DNA from: JALRBM01 sp964477195
GTDB taxonomy: Bacteria; Patescibacteriota; Saccharimonadia; Saccharimonadales; Saccharimonadaceae
Direction: 5' to 3'
Length of the DNA stretch: 64,000 nt
Assembly: GCA_964477195.1 (NCBI GenBank)
Contig: CAYZCX010000001.1
Span: 1 to 64,000, forward strand
A model generated the notes under the pieces. That model was not told the DNA's origin and did no database searches. It worked only from the letters and a program-made list of their open reading frames with translations. The translations under genes and the position numbers were made by a program. This document shows, one piece after another, positions 14,302-23,652 of this stretch; position 1 is the stretch's first letter, and each line of letters starts with the position of its first letter.

Positions 14302-15243
14302 ATGACTAATATTGAAACCCCCAAGTCAAACAATAGCAATATTGAGCAAGGGGGAAGTGTGCCTCCTGCAGAACAACAACCTACCTACTACGGACCAGAT
14401 ACTGAAACAGAATTTCCTCAGCAACGCGACCGAACAACAAGTCCTGAATACACCATCCCCGAACACGAGGAAGAAAAGCCTGGATTCTTCCAGCGCAAGG
14501 CAGTCCGAGCTGGGCTTGCCGTCACAGGCCTTGCTGCGGCAGCCGGTGCCTACTTCGCAGGTGCTGCAAGTCACGACTCCGATCCTACTCCACAAAACGG
14601 CTCCCAGCCTGTCGCAACTGCCGAACAAAATCCTGGTAGTACGGCTGCAAGCGCTCCCTCCGCTGAAGCCCCCGCTTCATCTGTCGAGCAGAGTCCTGAC
14701 GCTGGTATTACTATTAATGGACAGATGCTTCCAAAAGAAGTAGTCGAAGACACCTACTTCAAGGTTGATCGCTCAAAAGCACCGTCTCCTAATGCAGCCG
14801 GTGATGCATGGGCGACCTCACTCCAAAATGGTATGCGTATAAATGTCAGCCGTACTGCCGTATCACAGGGCGGTGGCGCAGAAGCCACAAAGCAGAAAAA
14901 CCTGGAACTCCTCACTGGTAGTGACGGTATTATGCTCGGTCTCGGAAAAGATCACAATAAGGTATCGAGCGTCCCAACGGACTTCATGGAACCAGGAACA
15001 CTTGTCTACAATTTCAATAAGGCTAACATTGATAATGAAACGACATCACAGGTATTCCTCACTGGCGAAAGAGTCACTCAAGATGGGGCAAACAGCTATA
15101 CGGTGCTTGGCGACCTTACTATTACCACGCTTGACGGTGATGTGGCGGCAAAGAGCGTTACTTACAAGGCTGAAGTCCACGAAAAACTCAACCCCGAGAC
15201 GGGTGAGTGGAACTACACCGGCTCACATATCGTGAAACATTAA
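14302..15243 (+). CDS. single-pass membrane protein with extracellular domain, T4SS-associated, unknown function
   Basis: 313 aa. The cytoplasmic N-terminus (1-65) is rich in Pro, Gln, Glu. A TM helix lies at about 68-88, then a Ser/Ala/Pro-rich linker to about 130. A folded C-terminal domain (about 135-313) contains NGMRINVSRTAVSQGGG and alternating beta-type segments. Start defined by AAGGAG 6 nt upstream. The layout (tether plus external domain) and its place before the VirB6 pair suggest a surface or periplasm-like component. No family is recognised. Confidence 0.75.
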   Translation: MTNIETPKSNNSNIEQGGSVPPAEQQPTYYGPDTETEFPQQRDRTTSPEYTIPEHEEEKPGFFQRKAVRAGLAVTGLAAAAGAYFAGAASHDSDPTPQNGSQPVATAEQNPGSTAASAPSAEAPASSVEQSPDAGITINGQMLPKEVVEDTYFKVDRSKAPSPNAAGDAWATSLQNGMRINVSRTAVSQGGGAEATKQKNLELLTGSDGIMLGLGKDHNKVSSVPTDFMEPGTLVYNFNKANIDNETTSQVFLTGERVTQDGANSYTVLGDLTITTLDGDVAAKSVTYKAEVHEKLNPETGEWNYTGSHIVKH

Positions 15244-15269
15244 ACCCCTTATATTAAACTATTGTTTCA

Positions 15270-15300
15270 AACTGCTATCGGTTTTATACTGATAGCAGTT
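15270..15300 (+). other. hairpin abutting the start codon, with a -10 box in its loop
   Basis: AACTGCTATC and GATAGCAGTT form a 10-bp perfect stem around an 11-nt loop that contains TATACT. The stem ends at the base before the ATG at 15301. A transcript started at the loop's own -10 would lack the hairpin. Read-through from the upstream gene would carry it against the start codon. Confidence 0.55.
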
Positions 15301-17262
15301 ATGTTTATGTGGCGTGATTTATTTTCTAACATAAGACGTCGGGTTCTTGTCTTAGCTGCCGTCCCGCTGCTTTCGCTGCTTAGTCTTTATACGCCTCTCC
15401 TTACCAATAACGCTGCGGCTGTCACAAGTGATGATGTGCTTAACCGGGCCCGAGCCTGGTCTATTTTAAATGCTGTTATCGATAAGGCGAGTCTTCTCGA
15501 TTCGAGTATTAGTAATAGCGATACTAGTGGCTGTCATATTTTCGGGGGCTCCGATAATGATACGGTTTTTGTCGGTCACTGGACAACAGGCGACAACGAC
15601 GACAATGGAACTGTTTATTCTAATGGTGGTTCGTGGGATGCACTCGAAAATAGGGTAGATCTTGCTAATAACGCTCTTGCTTCTGTAGGGATAAAAAACG
15701 GCTGTCGTGGATTACTCGAGGCACTTGGATACACCTCAAGTGGCGGAGATATGAATGCTCCTAAAGATTACAGCGATGGTGATGGTGAGGTACTTGCAAA
15801 ATTAAAGGGCGCAGTACAAGGTGATGCTTTCTTCGGCGCTCATCTTGGGGATGGCGGTCCTGGTGATGCCATTTCATATGCAATGCTATACTACACTCTC
15901 ACAAATGTTTGTGGATGGGCCTACCGAAATCCTTATGTTCAAGATGATAAATCCGGTACGGCAGACCAAAGCCGTAATAACGAAGCACAAAATAATGGCT
16001 GGAGCGGTGATAGTCGCGATAGCCACTTCCATACCTATACGTTTGAAAACAACAAATCAGGTGATAATACCTACTACAAACAGGGTGGTCGCGAAGATGA
16101 TGTTCGTGTAGGTTCCAGGACAGGATTTGCAGGTTCAGGGAACAATGACGCGCAAACAGACTGTGGTGACAATAACGGGGACACATTTGGAGCGAAATTA
16201 GCAGATAACCATAGATTTGCCGATGCGTATTCGAATCTACTTCGTCCGGGCGGACAATACACACCAGGAACCTGTGGTGAGAAATACCCTGCAACTGGAT
16301 CACCAGCAGAAGTAGACCGGGCAAATGCGCTCCGTACCGCCTGCGATGAGGGATTCAAAAATAAGACTCCTGGTTTTTGTGATAAATTTAATTCCGATCA
16401 GCCGCTAAAAGATGCATGTTTGTATGGCCAAAAAACAGCCACGGGTGGGGCAAATGATACAACCCCAGCTGAAGAAAAGGATCCAGCCAAGAAGGAAGAT
16501 AAAACAACTTGTGCTATTCCTGGTATTGGCTGGATCGTTTGTCCGATTCTCAATCTCGTCGCACAACTTGTCGATGGAGCATACAGTTTTGTTTCAGCAC
16601 TTCTTAAAGTACAGCCTGTTGTTATGGATTCAGGGTCCGGACTATTTAAAGCTTGGTCGGTTATGCGAAACTTTGCCAATATCGCATTCGTCATCGTATT
16701 TCTGATAATCATTTTCTCGCAGGTAACCAGTATGGGAATCACGAACTACGGCATCAAACGAATGCTTCCGCGGCTTGTAGTTGCTGCTATCTTGGTAAAT
16801 ATATCCTTCTGGATATGTTCACTTGCAGTCGACCTTTCCAATATTGGAGGAAGCTCACTGAAAGCGCTCTTTGATGGTATCGGACAAGGCCTCAGTCTCC
16901 CCGATTCAGGCAACGCACTGACAACTGGAACTCAGTGGCAGGGTATTGTCGGTGGGCTCCTGGGTGGGGCATTGATCGGCGCAGGGCTCTACATCGCTCT
17001 TGCAGCACTTATTCCTGTGGTGCTTGCGTGTTTAGTAGCGATTGTCGCGGTCTTCTTAGTGCTCATTATCCGCCAGGCACTAATAGTTCTCTTAATCGTT
17101 GTATCTCCACTGGCATTTGTAGCCTATCTTCTGCCAAATACGGAATCGTTATTCACTAAGTGGCGAAAGCTATTCTTTACACTTCTTGTCGTCTATCCAA
17201 CGATATCTCTCGTATTCGGGGCATCCGCCCTTGCCTCTAAGATCGTCGGAGGAGGAAGCTAG
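15301..17262 (+). CDS. VirB6/TrbL-like T4SS membrane protein (split form, channel half)
   Basis: 653 aa. Signal peptide at about 1-40 (ends NNAAA), then a large extracellular region to about 400 with many Gly, Asn, Asp and several Cys. The polytopic core has IPGIGWIVCPI, WSVMRNFANIAFVIVFLIII, YGIKRMLPRLVVAAILVNISFWIC and SPLAFVAYLLPNTE, nearly colinear with the core of the 901-aa protein at 10182. It lacks that protein's cytoplasmic tail, which is encoded by the next gene. An in-frame TTG at 15262 lies before the hairpin; ATG at 15301 follows TATACT by 10 nt. Confidence 0.82.
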   Translation: MFMWRDLFSNIRRRVLVLAAVPLLSLLSLYTPLLTNNAAAVTSDDVLNRARAWSILNAVIDKASLLDSSISNSDTSGCHIFGGSDNDTVFVGHWTTGDNDDNGTVYSNGGSWDALENRVDLANNALASVGIKNGCRGLLEALGYTSSGGDMNAPKDYSDGDGEVLAKLKGAVQGDAFFGAHLGDGGPGDAISYAMLYYTLTNVCGWAYRNPYVQDDKSGTADQSRNNEAQNNGWSGDSRDSHFHTYTFENNKSGDNTYYKQGGREDDVRVGSRTGFAGSGNNDAQTDCGDNNGDTFGAKLADNHRFADAYSNLLRPGGQYTPGTCGEKYPATGSPAEVDRANALRTACDEGFKNKTPGFCDKFNSDQPLKDACLYGQKTATGGANDTTPAEEKDPAKKEDKTTCAIPGIGWIVCPILNLVAQLVDGAYSFVSALLKVQPVVMDSGSGLFKAWSVMRNFANIAFVIVFLIIIFSQVTSMGITNYGIKRMLPRLVVAAILVNISFWICSLAVDLSNIGGSSLKALFDGIGQGLSLPDSGNALTTGTQWQGIVGGLLGGALIGAGLYIALAALIPVVLACLVAIVAVFLVLIIRQALIVLLIVVSPLAFVAYLLPNTESLFTKWRKLFFTLLVVYPTISLVFGASALASKIVGGGS

Positions 17263-17265
17263 AAT

Positions 17266-18339
17266 ATGGATAATGTTATCGAATGGCTACTGAAACTGAT
17301 GGCTGCCGGAATTACCATTATCCCGCTTTTTTTTACATACATTTTCATCATGGCAGTTCTTAAAGGACTTGGCGCTCTCGGTGGAGCTATTATGAGCGTA
17401 AGCGACCGGAGCCAAAAAGGCGGTCGAGGATTCGGGCAAGGTGTTGGTGATAATCTTAGAAACAAACGAAAGTCCGATGCACTTGAGGGAGGAGGAATAC
17501 CTGGTTACGGTAGTCTGATTCGAAGAGGCGCCCGTCGTCGTGCCAAGAGGGGAAGCACAGAAACACGAGCGAAGCGTGCAGAGACCGATTACATAGCCGA
17601 TATGGCGTTGAATGATGATAAGTTCGCCGGAGCACTTGCTGGCGGTGATGAAGCACGCAAAGCTGGTGTGATGGCGGCCGCTGTTGCCCAGAAGAAGAAG
17701 GCTTTTGCAGAGGACGTTGGCGACATGGAAGCGCTTATCAAGGTGAAGTTTGACGGAGATCCTAAGAAAGCTCTCGAAGATGCTCTTGCAACCGGTAACC
17801 AAGCTCAAGCTGTGGCAGCTCAGAACCTTCTCTTTGCCAAGGGTGGCTCCGGTGTAAGTGATTTCCGAAAGATTATTGAAGAAGCCGAGAAGACCGAAGG
17901 CGGAAAAGCTCAACTCGATCAAGTATCAGACAGTCTTAAAGAAAATATTCAGGAACGCCATGGTAAGCAGGTCAAGGACAAGGGTGCTGATCTCGTCAAA
18001 TGGGCTGGGCAAACTCCCGAACCAGGACAAGCGCCAAAATCGCTTACCGATTCTACGGCTGGTGCTTTGTCTGATAATGACCTGGCCGGTCAGCATGCAG
18101 CGAGTATCGGGAAAATGGTCAATCAGAACCAGGTATCAGGCGATCAGGCACGACGAGTTCTTGCAGATCCACGAGTTAGTGCGAACCTGAACGATGACCA
18201 GAAAAAGGAGCTCCTTCGGGCTGCTGGTGGCGATGTGCGACCAAATCCTACCGATAAAGAACTCCACCAAGCCCAAGAAGAAGCCCTTGTCCAGGACAAA
18301 CTCTATGACATGGAGCATCGGGACAATGAGGGCAGATAG
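17266..18339 (+). CDS. T4SS VirB6-associated protein (split form, cytoplasmic tail half)
   Basis: 357 aa. The first about 45 residues form one or two TM helices (LMAAGITIIPLFFTYIFIMAVL). The rest is hydrophilic, with basic residues at 50-110 and helices rich in Ala, Lys, Asp, Glu to the end. It begins 3 nt after the stop of the channel half, so both are translated from one message. The organisation matches the C-terminal half of the fused protein at 10182-12887. Interaction with the channel half is inferred. Confidence 0.75.
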   Translation: MDNVIEWLLKLMAAGITIIPLFFTYIFIMAVLKGLGALGGAIMSVSDRSQKGGRGFGQGVGDNLRNKRKSDALEGGGIPGYGSLIRRGARRRAKRGSTETRAKRAETDYIADMALNDDKFAGALAGGDEARKAGVMAAAVAQKKKAFAEDVGDMEALIKVKFDGDPKKALEDALATGNQAQAVAAQNLLFAKGGSGVSDFRKIIEEAEKTEGGKAQLDQVSDSLKENIQERHGKQVKDKGADLVKWAGQTPEPGQAPKSLTDSTAGALSDNDLAGQHAASIGKMVNQNQVSGDQARRVLADPRVSANLNDDQKKELLRAAGGDVRPNPTDKELHQAQEEALVQDKLYDMEHRDNEGR

Positions 18340-18360
18340 GTCAAAGTTTAATCGATTTGT

Positions 18361-18366
18361 TATACT
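18361..18366 (+). promoter_or_regulatory. extended -10 before the PrgI gene
   Basis: TGT-TATACT with the ATG 8 nt downstream, consistent with a leaderless or nearly leaderless mRNA. No good -35 is seen. Confidence 0.5.
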
Positions 18367-18374
18367 GAACCTAC

Positions 18375-19394
18375 ATGGCCGTCTATAAAGTACCCCAAGA
18401 TGTTGAAGCTGATGACAAGCTGATCGGTCCTTTTAGCTTTCGTCAGTTTATCTATATAATCATTGCGATTATTGCGATCGGTCTAGGTTGGGGACTCGCG
18501 CAGATATTCATAGGACTCGCCCTAATTCCTGCGCCTTTTGTTATATTATTTGGTGCTTTGGCATTGCCACTTCGAAAAGATCAGCCTATGGAAATCTACT
18601 TGGCCGCAGTCATATCATTCCACCTAAAGCCACAAAAGCGACTATGGCAACCTGATGGAATTCAGTCGCTTGTTGAGATTACGGCACCGAAAGTCGTCGA
18701 AGTCCAGCGTAAAAAGGACTTATCACAAACCGAAGCGGAACAACGGCTGTCGTACTTGGCCGATATTGTTGATACTGGTGGCTGGGCTGTTCGAGGTGTG
18801 AGTACACCAACGCCGGACAGTGCTATGCAAAACGATGTTTACTATGCCGCACAGCAGACAGAAGATGTTCTGGATACCAATAGCGGCGTGGCGCAGTCTT
18901 TCAATAATATGATTAATCAAGCCGAAGTAGAACGACGAGAGGCTATGATCGCCCATATGAAAGAAGAACCTCCTGTGCAGCCTTCAGCAATTGCGCCGCA
19001 AATTCCTAATCCCTACACCGCATTACCCGCCACACCTCCACCCATAGCCCCAGCAACGGCCCCACAGGTACAGGCTCAAGCAACCGCACCAGACGATCCT
19101 CATCTTACCTATAATCCTTATCCAAATGCGATTCATCAGGCGGTCATCAATCCATTAGGAACGACACCTGTCGCACAACAAAGCTCATCACAACCCGCAG
19201 CGCCCACGGTCACTCCGGAACCGACCAAATCGGCGCAAAGTAGCACTAGCGAAGCCGTGGTGTCACCTGATATAATAAACCTTGCAAATAACTCTGATTT
19301 ATCTATCGAGACAATTGCGCATGAAGCAAATCGCATTCATGAAAAGGAAGTAAAAAAACTTCCTGACGATGAAGTTGTTATTTCTCTGCGCTAA
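18375..19394 (+). CDS. prgI: PrgI family protein (T4SS membrane component)
   Basis: 339 aa. The N-terminal about 110 residues match PrgI: YKVPQDVEADDKLIGPFSFRQFIYI, two TM helices (about 25-65), then RKDQPMEIYLAAVISFHLKPQKRLW. PrgI-type proteins (VirB3-like) sit next to the VirB4 ATPase in Gram-positive conjugation systems and anchor it at the membrane. Here a long Pro/Gln/Ala-rich extension (about 170-300) and a charged end are added, which is longer than the usual 120-150 aa family size. It is followed directly by the TraC-like and VirB4 genes. Confidence 0.88.
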   Translation: MAVYKVPQDVEADDKLIGPFSFRQFIYIIIAIIAIGLGWGLAQIFIGLALIPAPFVILFGALALPLRKDQPMEIYLAAVISFHLKPQKRLWQPDGIQSLVEITAPKVVEVQRKKDLSQTEAEQRLSYLADIVDTGGWAVRGVSTPTPDSAMQNDVYYAAQQTEDVLDTNSGVAQSFNNMINQAEVERREAMIAHMKEEPPVQPSAIAPQIPNPYTALPATPPPIAPATAPQVQAQATAPDDPHLTYNPYPNAIHQAVINPLGTTPVAQQSSSQPAAPTVTPEPTKSAQSSTSEAVVSPDIINLANNSDLSIETIAHEANRIHEKEVKKLPDDEVVISLR

Positions 19395-19427
19395 GCATAG
19401 ATAGTCGGCCGAGGAGAAGTGGGAAAC

Positions 19428-20306
19428 GTGCCGCCAAACAATCAACAACCTCTACAGCCAAATCCCGGCGCTGCTCCAATCAATCAGCAGTCTGTTCCTC
19501 CTGTCCCAAATATGCAGCCGGGACAGCAACCCGCAGCCGTAGGCTCAGGAGCTACTCCTCAGCAGCAACCCGCAAAGCCAGCCACCAACCCTAATACGAC
19601 TCAAAACAGCTTGCTGGTATCCGAGATCCGTGAAGGTATGGCAATTATGAATGATGGGAGCTTTCGCGCTGTTATTGCCTGTAAATCAATTAACTTTGAT
19701 CTCATGAGCTCACGTGAACGAGAAGGTGTTGAGTATAGTTATCAGAATTTCCTCAATGCGCTTTATTTCCCGGTACAGATTTTTATTCGCTCTCAGCGAG
19801 TAGATATTGGTCCCTATCTTGATCGACTCGCCAATATACGTCGTTCACAAGATAATATGCTCCTCAATGTCTTGATGGATGATTATATCAACTTTATCGA
19901 TATTCTCTCTCAGGAAGCAAATATTATGGACAAAAGCTTCTTTATTATCATTCCGTTCTATCCGACTGGAGATCTTAATAATGTCGTCGAGCATAGTAAG
20001 GGCTTCTTTAGTAAAATCTTCTCCAAGTCTGCCGCCACAGGAACAAAAATCGATAAGGTAGCTTATGATAAAGCAAAAGATGAAATAAAAAACCGCGTTG
20101 ACTCAGTGATGAGCGGCTTATTTCAGATCGGTATCAAGAGTGTCCAGCTCAATACCAAAGAGCTCGGTGAGTTGTACTATAATATGTTCAACCCAGATAC
20201 GGCTGTGCGAGAACCCTTAGGTGATTTTGAAAACGTGACAAGTATGTATGTCGCAAAGGGTCAAGGGAAAGCACCACGACCGCACCTGCAAGAAGGGGAT
20301 ATGTAA
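19428..20306 (+). CDS. TraC-domain-like T4SS protein (VirB4 N-terminal-like)
   Basis: About 292 aa. A Gln/Pro/Asn-rich N-terminus (1-60) precedes a folded domain (LLVSEIREGMAIMNDGSFRAVI...) that resembles the N-terminal, non-ATPase domain of TraC/VirB4 proteins; it has no Walker motifs. It ends 1 nt before the VirB4 ATPase gene, so the two may act as a split TraC. Two GTG starts compete: 19419 sits 2 nt after AGGAG (too close), 19428 sits 11 nt after it. The latter is reported with modest certainty. Confidence 0.78.
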   Translation: MPPNNQQPLQPNPGAAPINQQSVPPVPNMQPGQQPAAVGSGATPQQQPAKPATNPNTTQNSLLVSEIREGMAIMNDGSFRAVIACKSINFDLMSSREREGVEYSYQNFLNALYFPVQIFIRSQRVDIGPYLDRLANIRRSQDNMLLNVLMDDYINFIDILSQEANIMDKSFFIIIPFYPTGDLNNVVEHSKGFFSKIFSKSAATGTKIDKVAYDKAKDEIKNRVDSVMSGLFQIGIKSVQLNTKELGELYYNMFNPDTAVREPLGDFENVTSMYVAKGQGKAPRPHLQEGDM

Positions 20307-20307
20307 A

Positions 20308-22203
20308 ATGGCGAAGAAAAAACTAGATCCGGTTGATATTGCCGCACAGCAACGCGCCCGAGAGCAAGCCGAAGTCGAACAGGCTTTCCTAAAAGGCATG
20401 ACGACACTTCGTGATCTTATTGCTCCGAGCAGTCTCGAGATCCATTCTGGCCATTTCCGCCTTGGTACAAAATATGGTCGCACTCTTTATATCTATGGGT
20501 ACCCGCGACAAATTTATACCGGCTGGCTGAGCTCGCTAATCAATATCGATGAGGTGCTCGATATCAGTATGTTTATTTACCCGGTTGAAAGCCAGGTAGT
20601 CCTCAATAACCTCCGAAAAAAGGTCACCCAACTTGAGGCAACGATGTCTATTAATAGCGAAAAAGGACGAACCCGCGACCCAGGACTCGAAGCTGCATTA
20701 CAAGATGCCGAAGAACTGCGAGATCAACTACAGGTGGGAGCTGAGCGTTTTTTCCGCTACGGACTCTATGTTACGCTGTACGCCGACAGCCTTGACGAGC
20801 TTAGCTTTGTGCAACACAAAATCGAAACTATCTTTGGACAACAACTTATCTTTAGCAAGGTAGCCTCATCGCAGCAAGAGCAGGGTCTCAACAGTACAAT
20901 CCCGCAAATGACCGATCAGTTGCAAATTCGTCGCAACATGAACACCGGCGCCATTAGCACCAGCTTCCCGTTCACGAGCGCCGATCTTACTCAGGAAAAA
21001 GGGGTGCTCTATGGAATTAACATGCACAATAATGGTCTCGTCATCTTTGATAGGTTCAGCCTAGAAAACGCCAATATGGTAGTATTTGCAAAGTCTGGTG
21101 CCGGTAAGTCGTTTACCGTCAAGCTTGAGGCGCTGCGAAGTATGATGATTGGGTGTGATGTTATTATTATCGACCCAGAAAATGAATACCAGAAATTATC
21201 CGATGCAGTAGGGGGAAGCTATATTCGATTGAGTCTTAGTGCGGATACGCGTATTAATCCATTCGACTTGCCGCGAGTGATCGATAGCGATGAAGCAGAT
21301 GACGCCCTACGCGCTAACCTAGTGACACTGCACGGGCTCTTCCGGCTTATGCTTGGTGGGACACAGTCGACGGCAAACGGCCAAATTATGTCGGCACTCA
21401 CACCAGCCGAAGAAGCCGACCTTGACCAGGCGCTTATCGATACCTATGCGCGTGCGGGTATTACAAGTGATCCTCTTACGCATCATTCTAAGCCACCGAC
21501 AATTGCAGATCTGTACGACACGCTCCTTCATATGGGGGGTACGGGACCAGCACTTGCGCAGCGACTCCGTAAGTACACGAGTGGAACATTCGCCGGTATA
21601 TTTAGCCAGCAATCAAATATCGATATCAATAATAATATGGTCGTCTTTAATATCCGTGATCTTGAGGATGAACTACGCCCCGTAGCAATGTATATTGTCC
21701 TGTCTCACATCTGGAATATTACACGCACCGATCAGAAAAAACGTATGCTGATCGTCGATGAGGCATGGCAGCTGATGAAATATGACGACTCGGCGAACTT
21801 CCTATTCAGCCTCGCCAAGCGTGCCCGTAAGTACTTCCTTGGCCTGACAACCATTACCCAGGATGTCGAGGACTTTATGGGGAGCAAAATGGGTCGAGCG
21901 ATCGTCGCCAACTCTTCTATGCAGCTTTTGCTCAAACAATCATCGAGTGCCGTCGACGTACTCTCTGATGTTTTCAAACTGACCGAAGAGGAAAAGAAGC
22001 GCCTCGCTAACTTCCCGGTTGGACAAGGTCTCTTTTTCGCCGGCCAGAACCATGTCCATATCCAGATCGTCGCAAGTCAGACAGAAACAGGGCTTATTAC
22101 TACCAATCCAGTGGCCGCAAAACAACCACCACAGACACAACAACCTCCGGCCGAGCCCGTTGCGAATAATGGCTACATGAATCCTGGTGAGTACAGCGTA
22201 TAA
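20308..22203 (+). CDS. virB4: VirB4/TraC-type T4SS ATPase
   Basis: 631 aa. A VirB4 N-terminal domain with a coiled segment is followed by an ATPase domain: Walker A SGAGKSF near residues 263-269, IDPENEYQ shortly after, and Walker B MLIVDEAW near 480-487. Also present are the family's SSMQLLLKQ and FPVGQGLFF. VirB4 energises pilus assembly and substrate transfer at the cytoplasmic face. The start is ATG 20308 with AAGGGGAT upstream; the open frame to 20248 overlaps the TraC-like gene. No VirD4 coupling protein, relaxase or VirB11 is visible in this window. Confidence 0.93.
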   Translation: MAKKKLDPVDIAAQQRAREQAEVEQAFLKGMTTLRDLIAPSSLEIHSGHFRLGTKYGRTLYIYGYPRQIYTGWLSSLINIDEVLDISMFIYPVESQVVLNNLRKKVTQLEATMSINSEKGRTRDPGLEAALQDAEELRDQLQVGAERFFRYGLYVTLYADSLDELSFVQHKIETIFGQQLIFSKVASSQQEQGLNSTIPQMTDQLQIRRNMNTGAISTSFPFTSADLTQEKGVLYGINMHNNGLVIFDRFSLENANMVVFAKSGAGKSFTVKLEALRSMMIGCDVIIIDPENEYQKLSDAVGGSYIRLSLSADTRINPFDLPRVIDSDEADDALRANLVTLHGLFRLMLGGTQSTANGQIMSALTPAEEADLDQALIDTYARAGITSDPLTHHSKPPTIADLYDTLLHMGGTGPALAQRLRKYTSGTFAGIFSQQSNIDINNNMVVFNIRDLEDELRPVAMYIVLSHIWNITRTDQKKRMLIVDEAWQLMKYDDSANFLFSLAKRARKYFLGLTTITQDVEDFMGSKMGRAIVANSSMQLLLKQSSSAVDVLSDVFKLTEEEKKRLANFPVGQGLFFAGQNHVHIQIVASQTETGLITTNPVAAKQPPQTQQPPAEPVANNGYMNPGEYSV

Positions 22204-22215
22204 TAGGAACTAATC

Positions 22216-23598
22216 ATGAACCCTGAGCGTAAGTCACATCCCGAAATAGAACCTGATATACGGCCTAATTTGCATGTCGTTCAGGGTGGCAGGGAATCGA
22301 CTCCCGAGAGAGGTAATCTTCAAGAAGTCGACAATTCTACTGCACAGGATCTCAGTAATCAAGAACGACAATTCGGACTTATTCAGGGTGGCGGGGAATC
22401 GACTCCCGAGAGAGGTAATCTAAAATCGGCATCCGATAATATCGATAAAACCCGCGAGAAAGAGGCGGGTTGGAATACATCCGTATCGGCTAATAATAAA
22501 TCCACCAAAAAACAGGGTATCGAATCACGACTTAAGGGGCTTCTCAAAAAACAAGGTCCCGCAGGCACGATAGGCGCTCTTCTTTTGGGTGCAGGCGGAG
22601 GCTTGGGTTTTTTTGGTATGACACTCATGCCTGTTACAATCGCCGAGCATTTTACCAACGACACTAACGATGTCAATGCATCCAGCCAGCGCAAGACAAC
22701 CATCTTGTTTGGAAAAAAACTTGGTGGTGATCTGAAAAAGAAACTTAGTATTTGTACCAAAGCTGTCTCTGTTCGATGTAAGTTCAATACGCTCGATCCA
22801 AAACTTGTGGAAAAATTCGAAAAGAAAGGTTTTAAATTTGGTGAAAAAACGGAGGCAGGAGATGGGAAGCGAATTGGCTTTACCTCTGTCGAGTTTCCGG
22901 ATGGGCAAATTGCCCATAACGCCCAGGAATTATCCAATCTCCTCAAGAATTCAGCCGTTGCTGCGAGTGCCTTTAATAGCGTGTATAGTATAAAAAACTC
23001 TTTGTTTATAGTGGGAAATTTCTTTAAAGGGGTATTGACAAAGCTCAATCTCACCAAGGGAAAGAAGGTGGAAGGAAAGAACAGAGCAGAAGCGGATAAA
23101 TCCTTCGAGGAATCCACCAAGGGGGAAAAAGGCACCGTCAGCACAAGTGCCGTAGCGGATGACCCGGGAAAAGACGCTACGGAAGAAGAAAAAAAGAACG
23201 CCCAATCCGCCAATGATACCGCGAATGAAACGTCGCGAGAAATCAATGAATCTATTTCTAAAGGGACCAAGCTCTCAAAGTTATCCCTGAAGCTTACCAA
23301 TGCGCTCGCCATCCCACAGCTGGCCTGTCTGACTATAAATATGGGAAACTATATTGCCACAGCGGCTAAAATCAAAAAAGCACTTCGTTTTGCCGCTTTT
23401 GCTATGATATTTTTGACCTACGCCAGCTCACTAAAGGCAAATGCAGCGACTGATGCAGAGACAGAAAAAGTGATGAGCGTCGTTGCTCCTTCAAAGTACC
23501 CTACAAAGGTAGAGGATCCTGATACAGGGGAAATGATAGATAATCCGAACATAGGCAAAAACGCTCTCGATGCCGAAGCCTATAAGGTAGTTGCGTAA
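22216..23598 (+). CDS. T4SS-cluster membrane protein, N-terminal half before an in-frame TAA
   Basis: 460 aa. The hydrophilic N-terminus (1-105) carries two copies of GG.ESTPERGNL. A hydrophobic stretch (about 115-140, GTIGALLLGAGGGLGFFGM) and a long middle domain follow, with a Lys/Glu-rich insert (about 280-335) and a second hydrophobic region (about 370-405). The frame is cut by TAA at 23596-23598 and then stays open for another 1167 nt to the end of the next gene, so both are probably halves of one 849-residue protein. The family is not recognised. Confidence 0.75.
   Translation: MNPERKSHPEIEPDIRPNLHVVQGGRESTPERGNLQEVDNSTAQDLSNQERQFGLIQGGGESTPERGNLKSASDNIDKTREKEAGWNTSVSANNKSTKKQGIESRLKGLLKKQGPAGTIGALLLGAGGGLGFFGMTLMPVTIAEHFTNDTNDVNASSQRKTTILFGKKLGGDLKKKLSICTKAVSVRCKFNTLDPKLVEKFEKKGFKFGEKTEAGDGKRIGFTSVEFPDGQIAHNAQELSNLLKNSAVAASAFNSVYSIKNSLFIVGNFFKGVLTKLNLTKGKKVEGKNRAEADKSFEESTKGEKGTVSTSAVADDPGKDATEEEKKNAQSANDTANETSREINESISKGTKLSKLSLKLTNALAIPQLACLTINMGNYIATAAKIKKALRFAAFAMIFLTYASSLKANAATDAETEKVMSVVAPSKYPTKVEDPDTGEMIDNPNIGKNALDAEAYKVVA
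22280..22421 (+). repeat. 40-bp direct repeat pair inside the gene
   Basis: Segments 22280-22319 and 22382-22421 are 40 nt long, 102 nt apart, and differ at one base. They encode the duplicated GG.ESTPERGNL motif. The near identity points to a recent in-frame duplication of 34 codons. Confidence 0.85.
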
Positions 23599-23652
23599 GG
23601 GGATCAGATTAACTTAAGCGGCCTGGCGGCACGATTCTTAATAGCGAGTGGC

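Noticed and set aside
22383..23312. 309-codon open frame antisense to the membrane protein gene
   Set aside because: Composition (Ser, Phe, Pro-rich) is typical of an antisense shadow, and the plus-strand frame belongs to the T4SS operon.
23596..23598. Recoded stop as in lineages that read TGA as Gly
   Set aside because: The stop is TAA, and TGA is used as a normal stop elsewhere (for example at 45827-45829), so a code change does not explain it.
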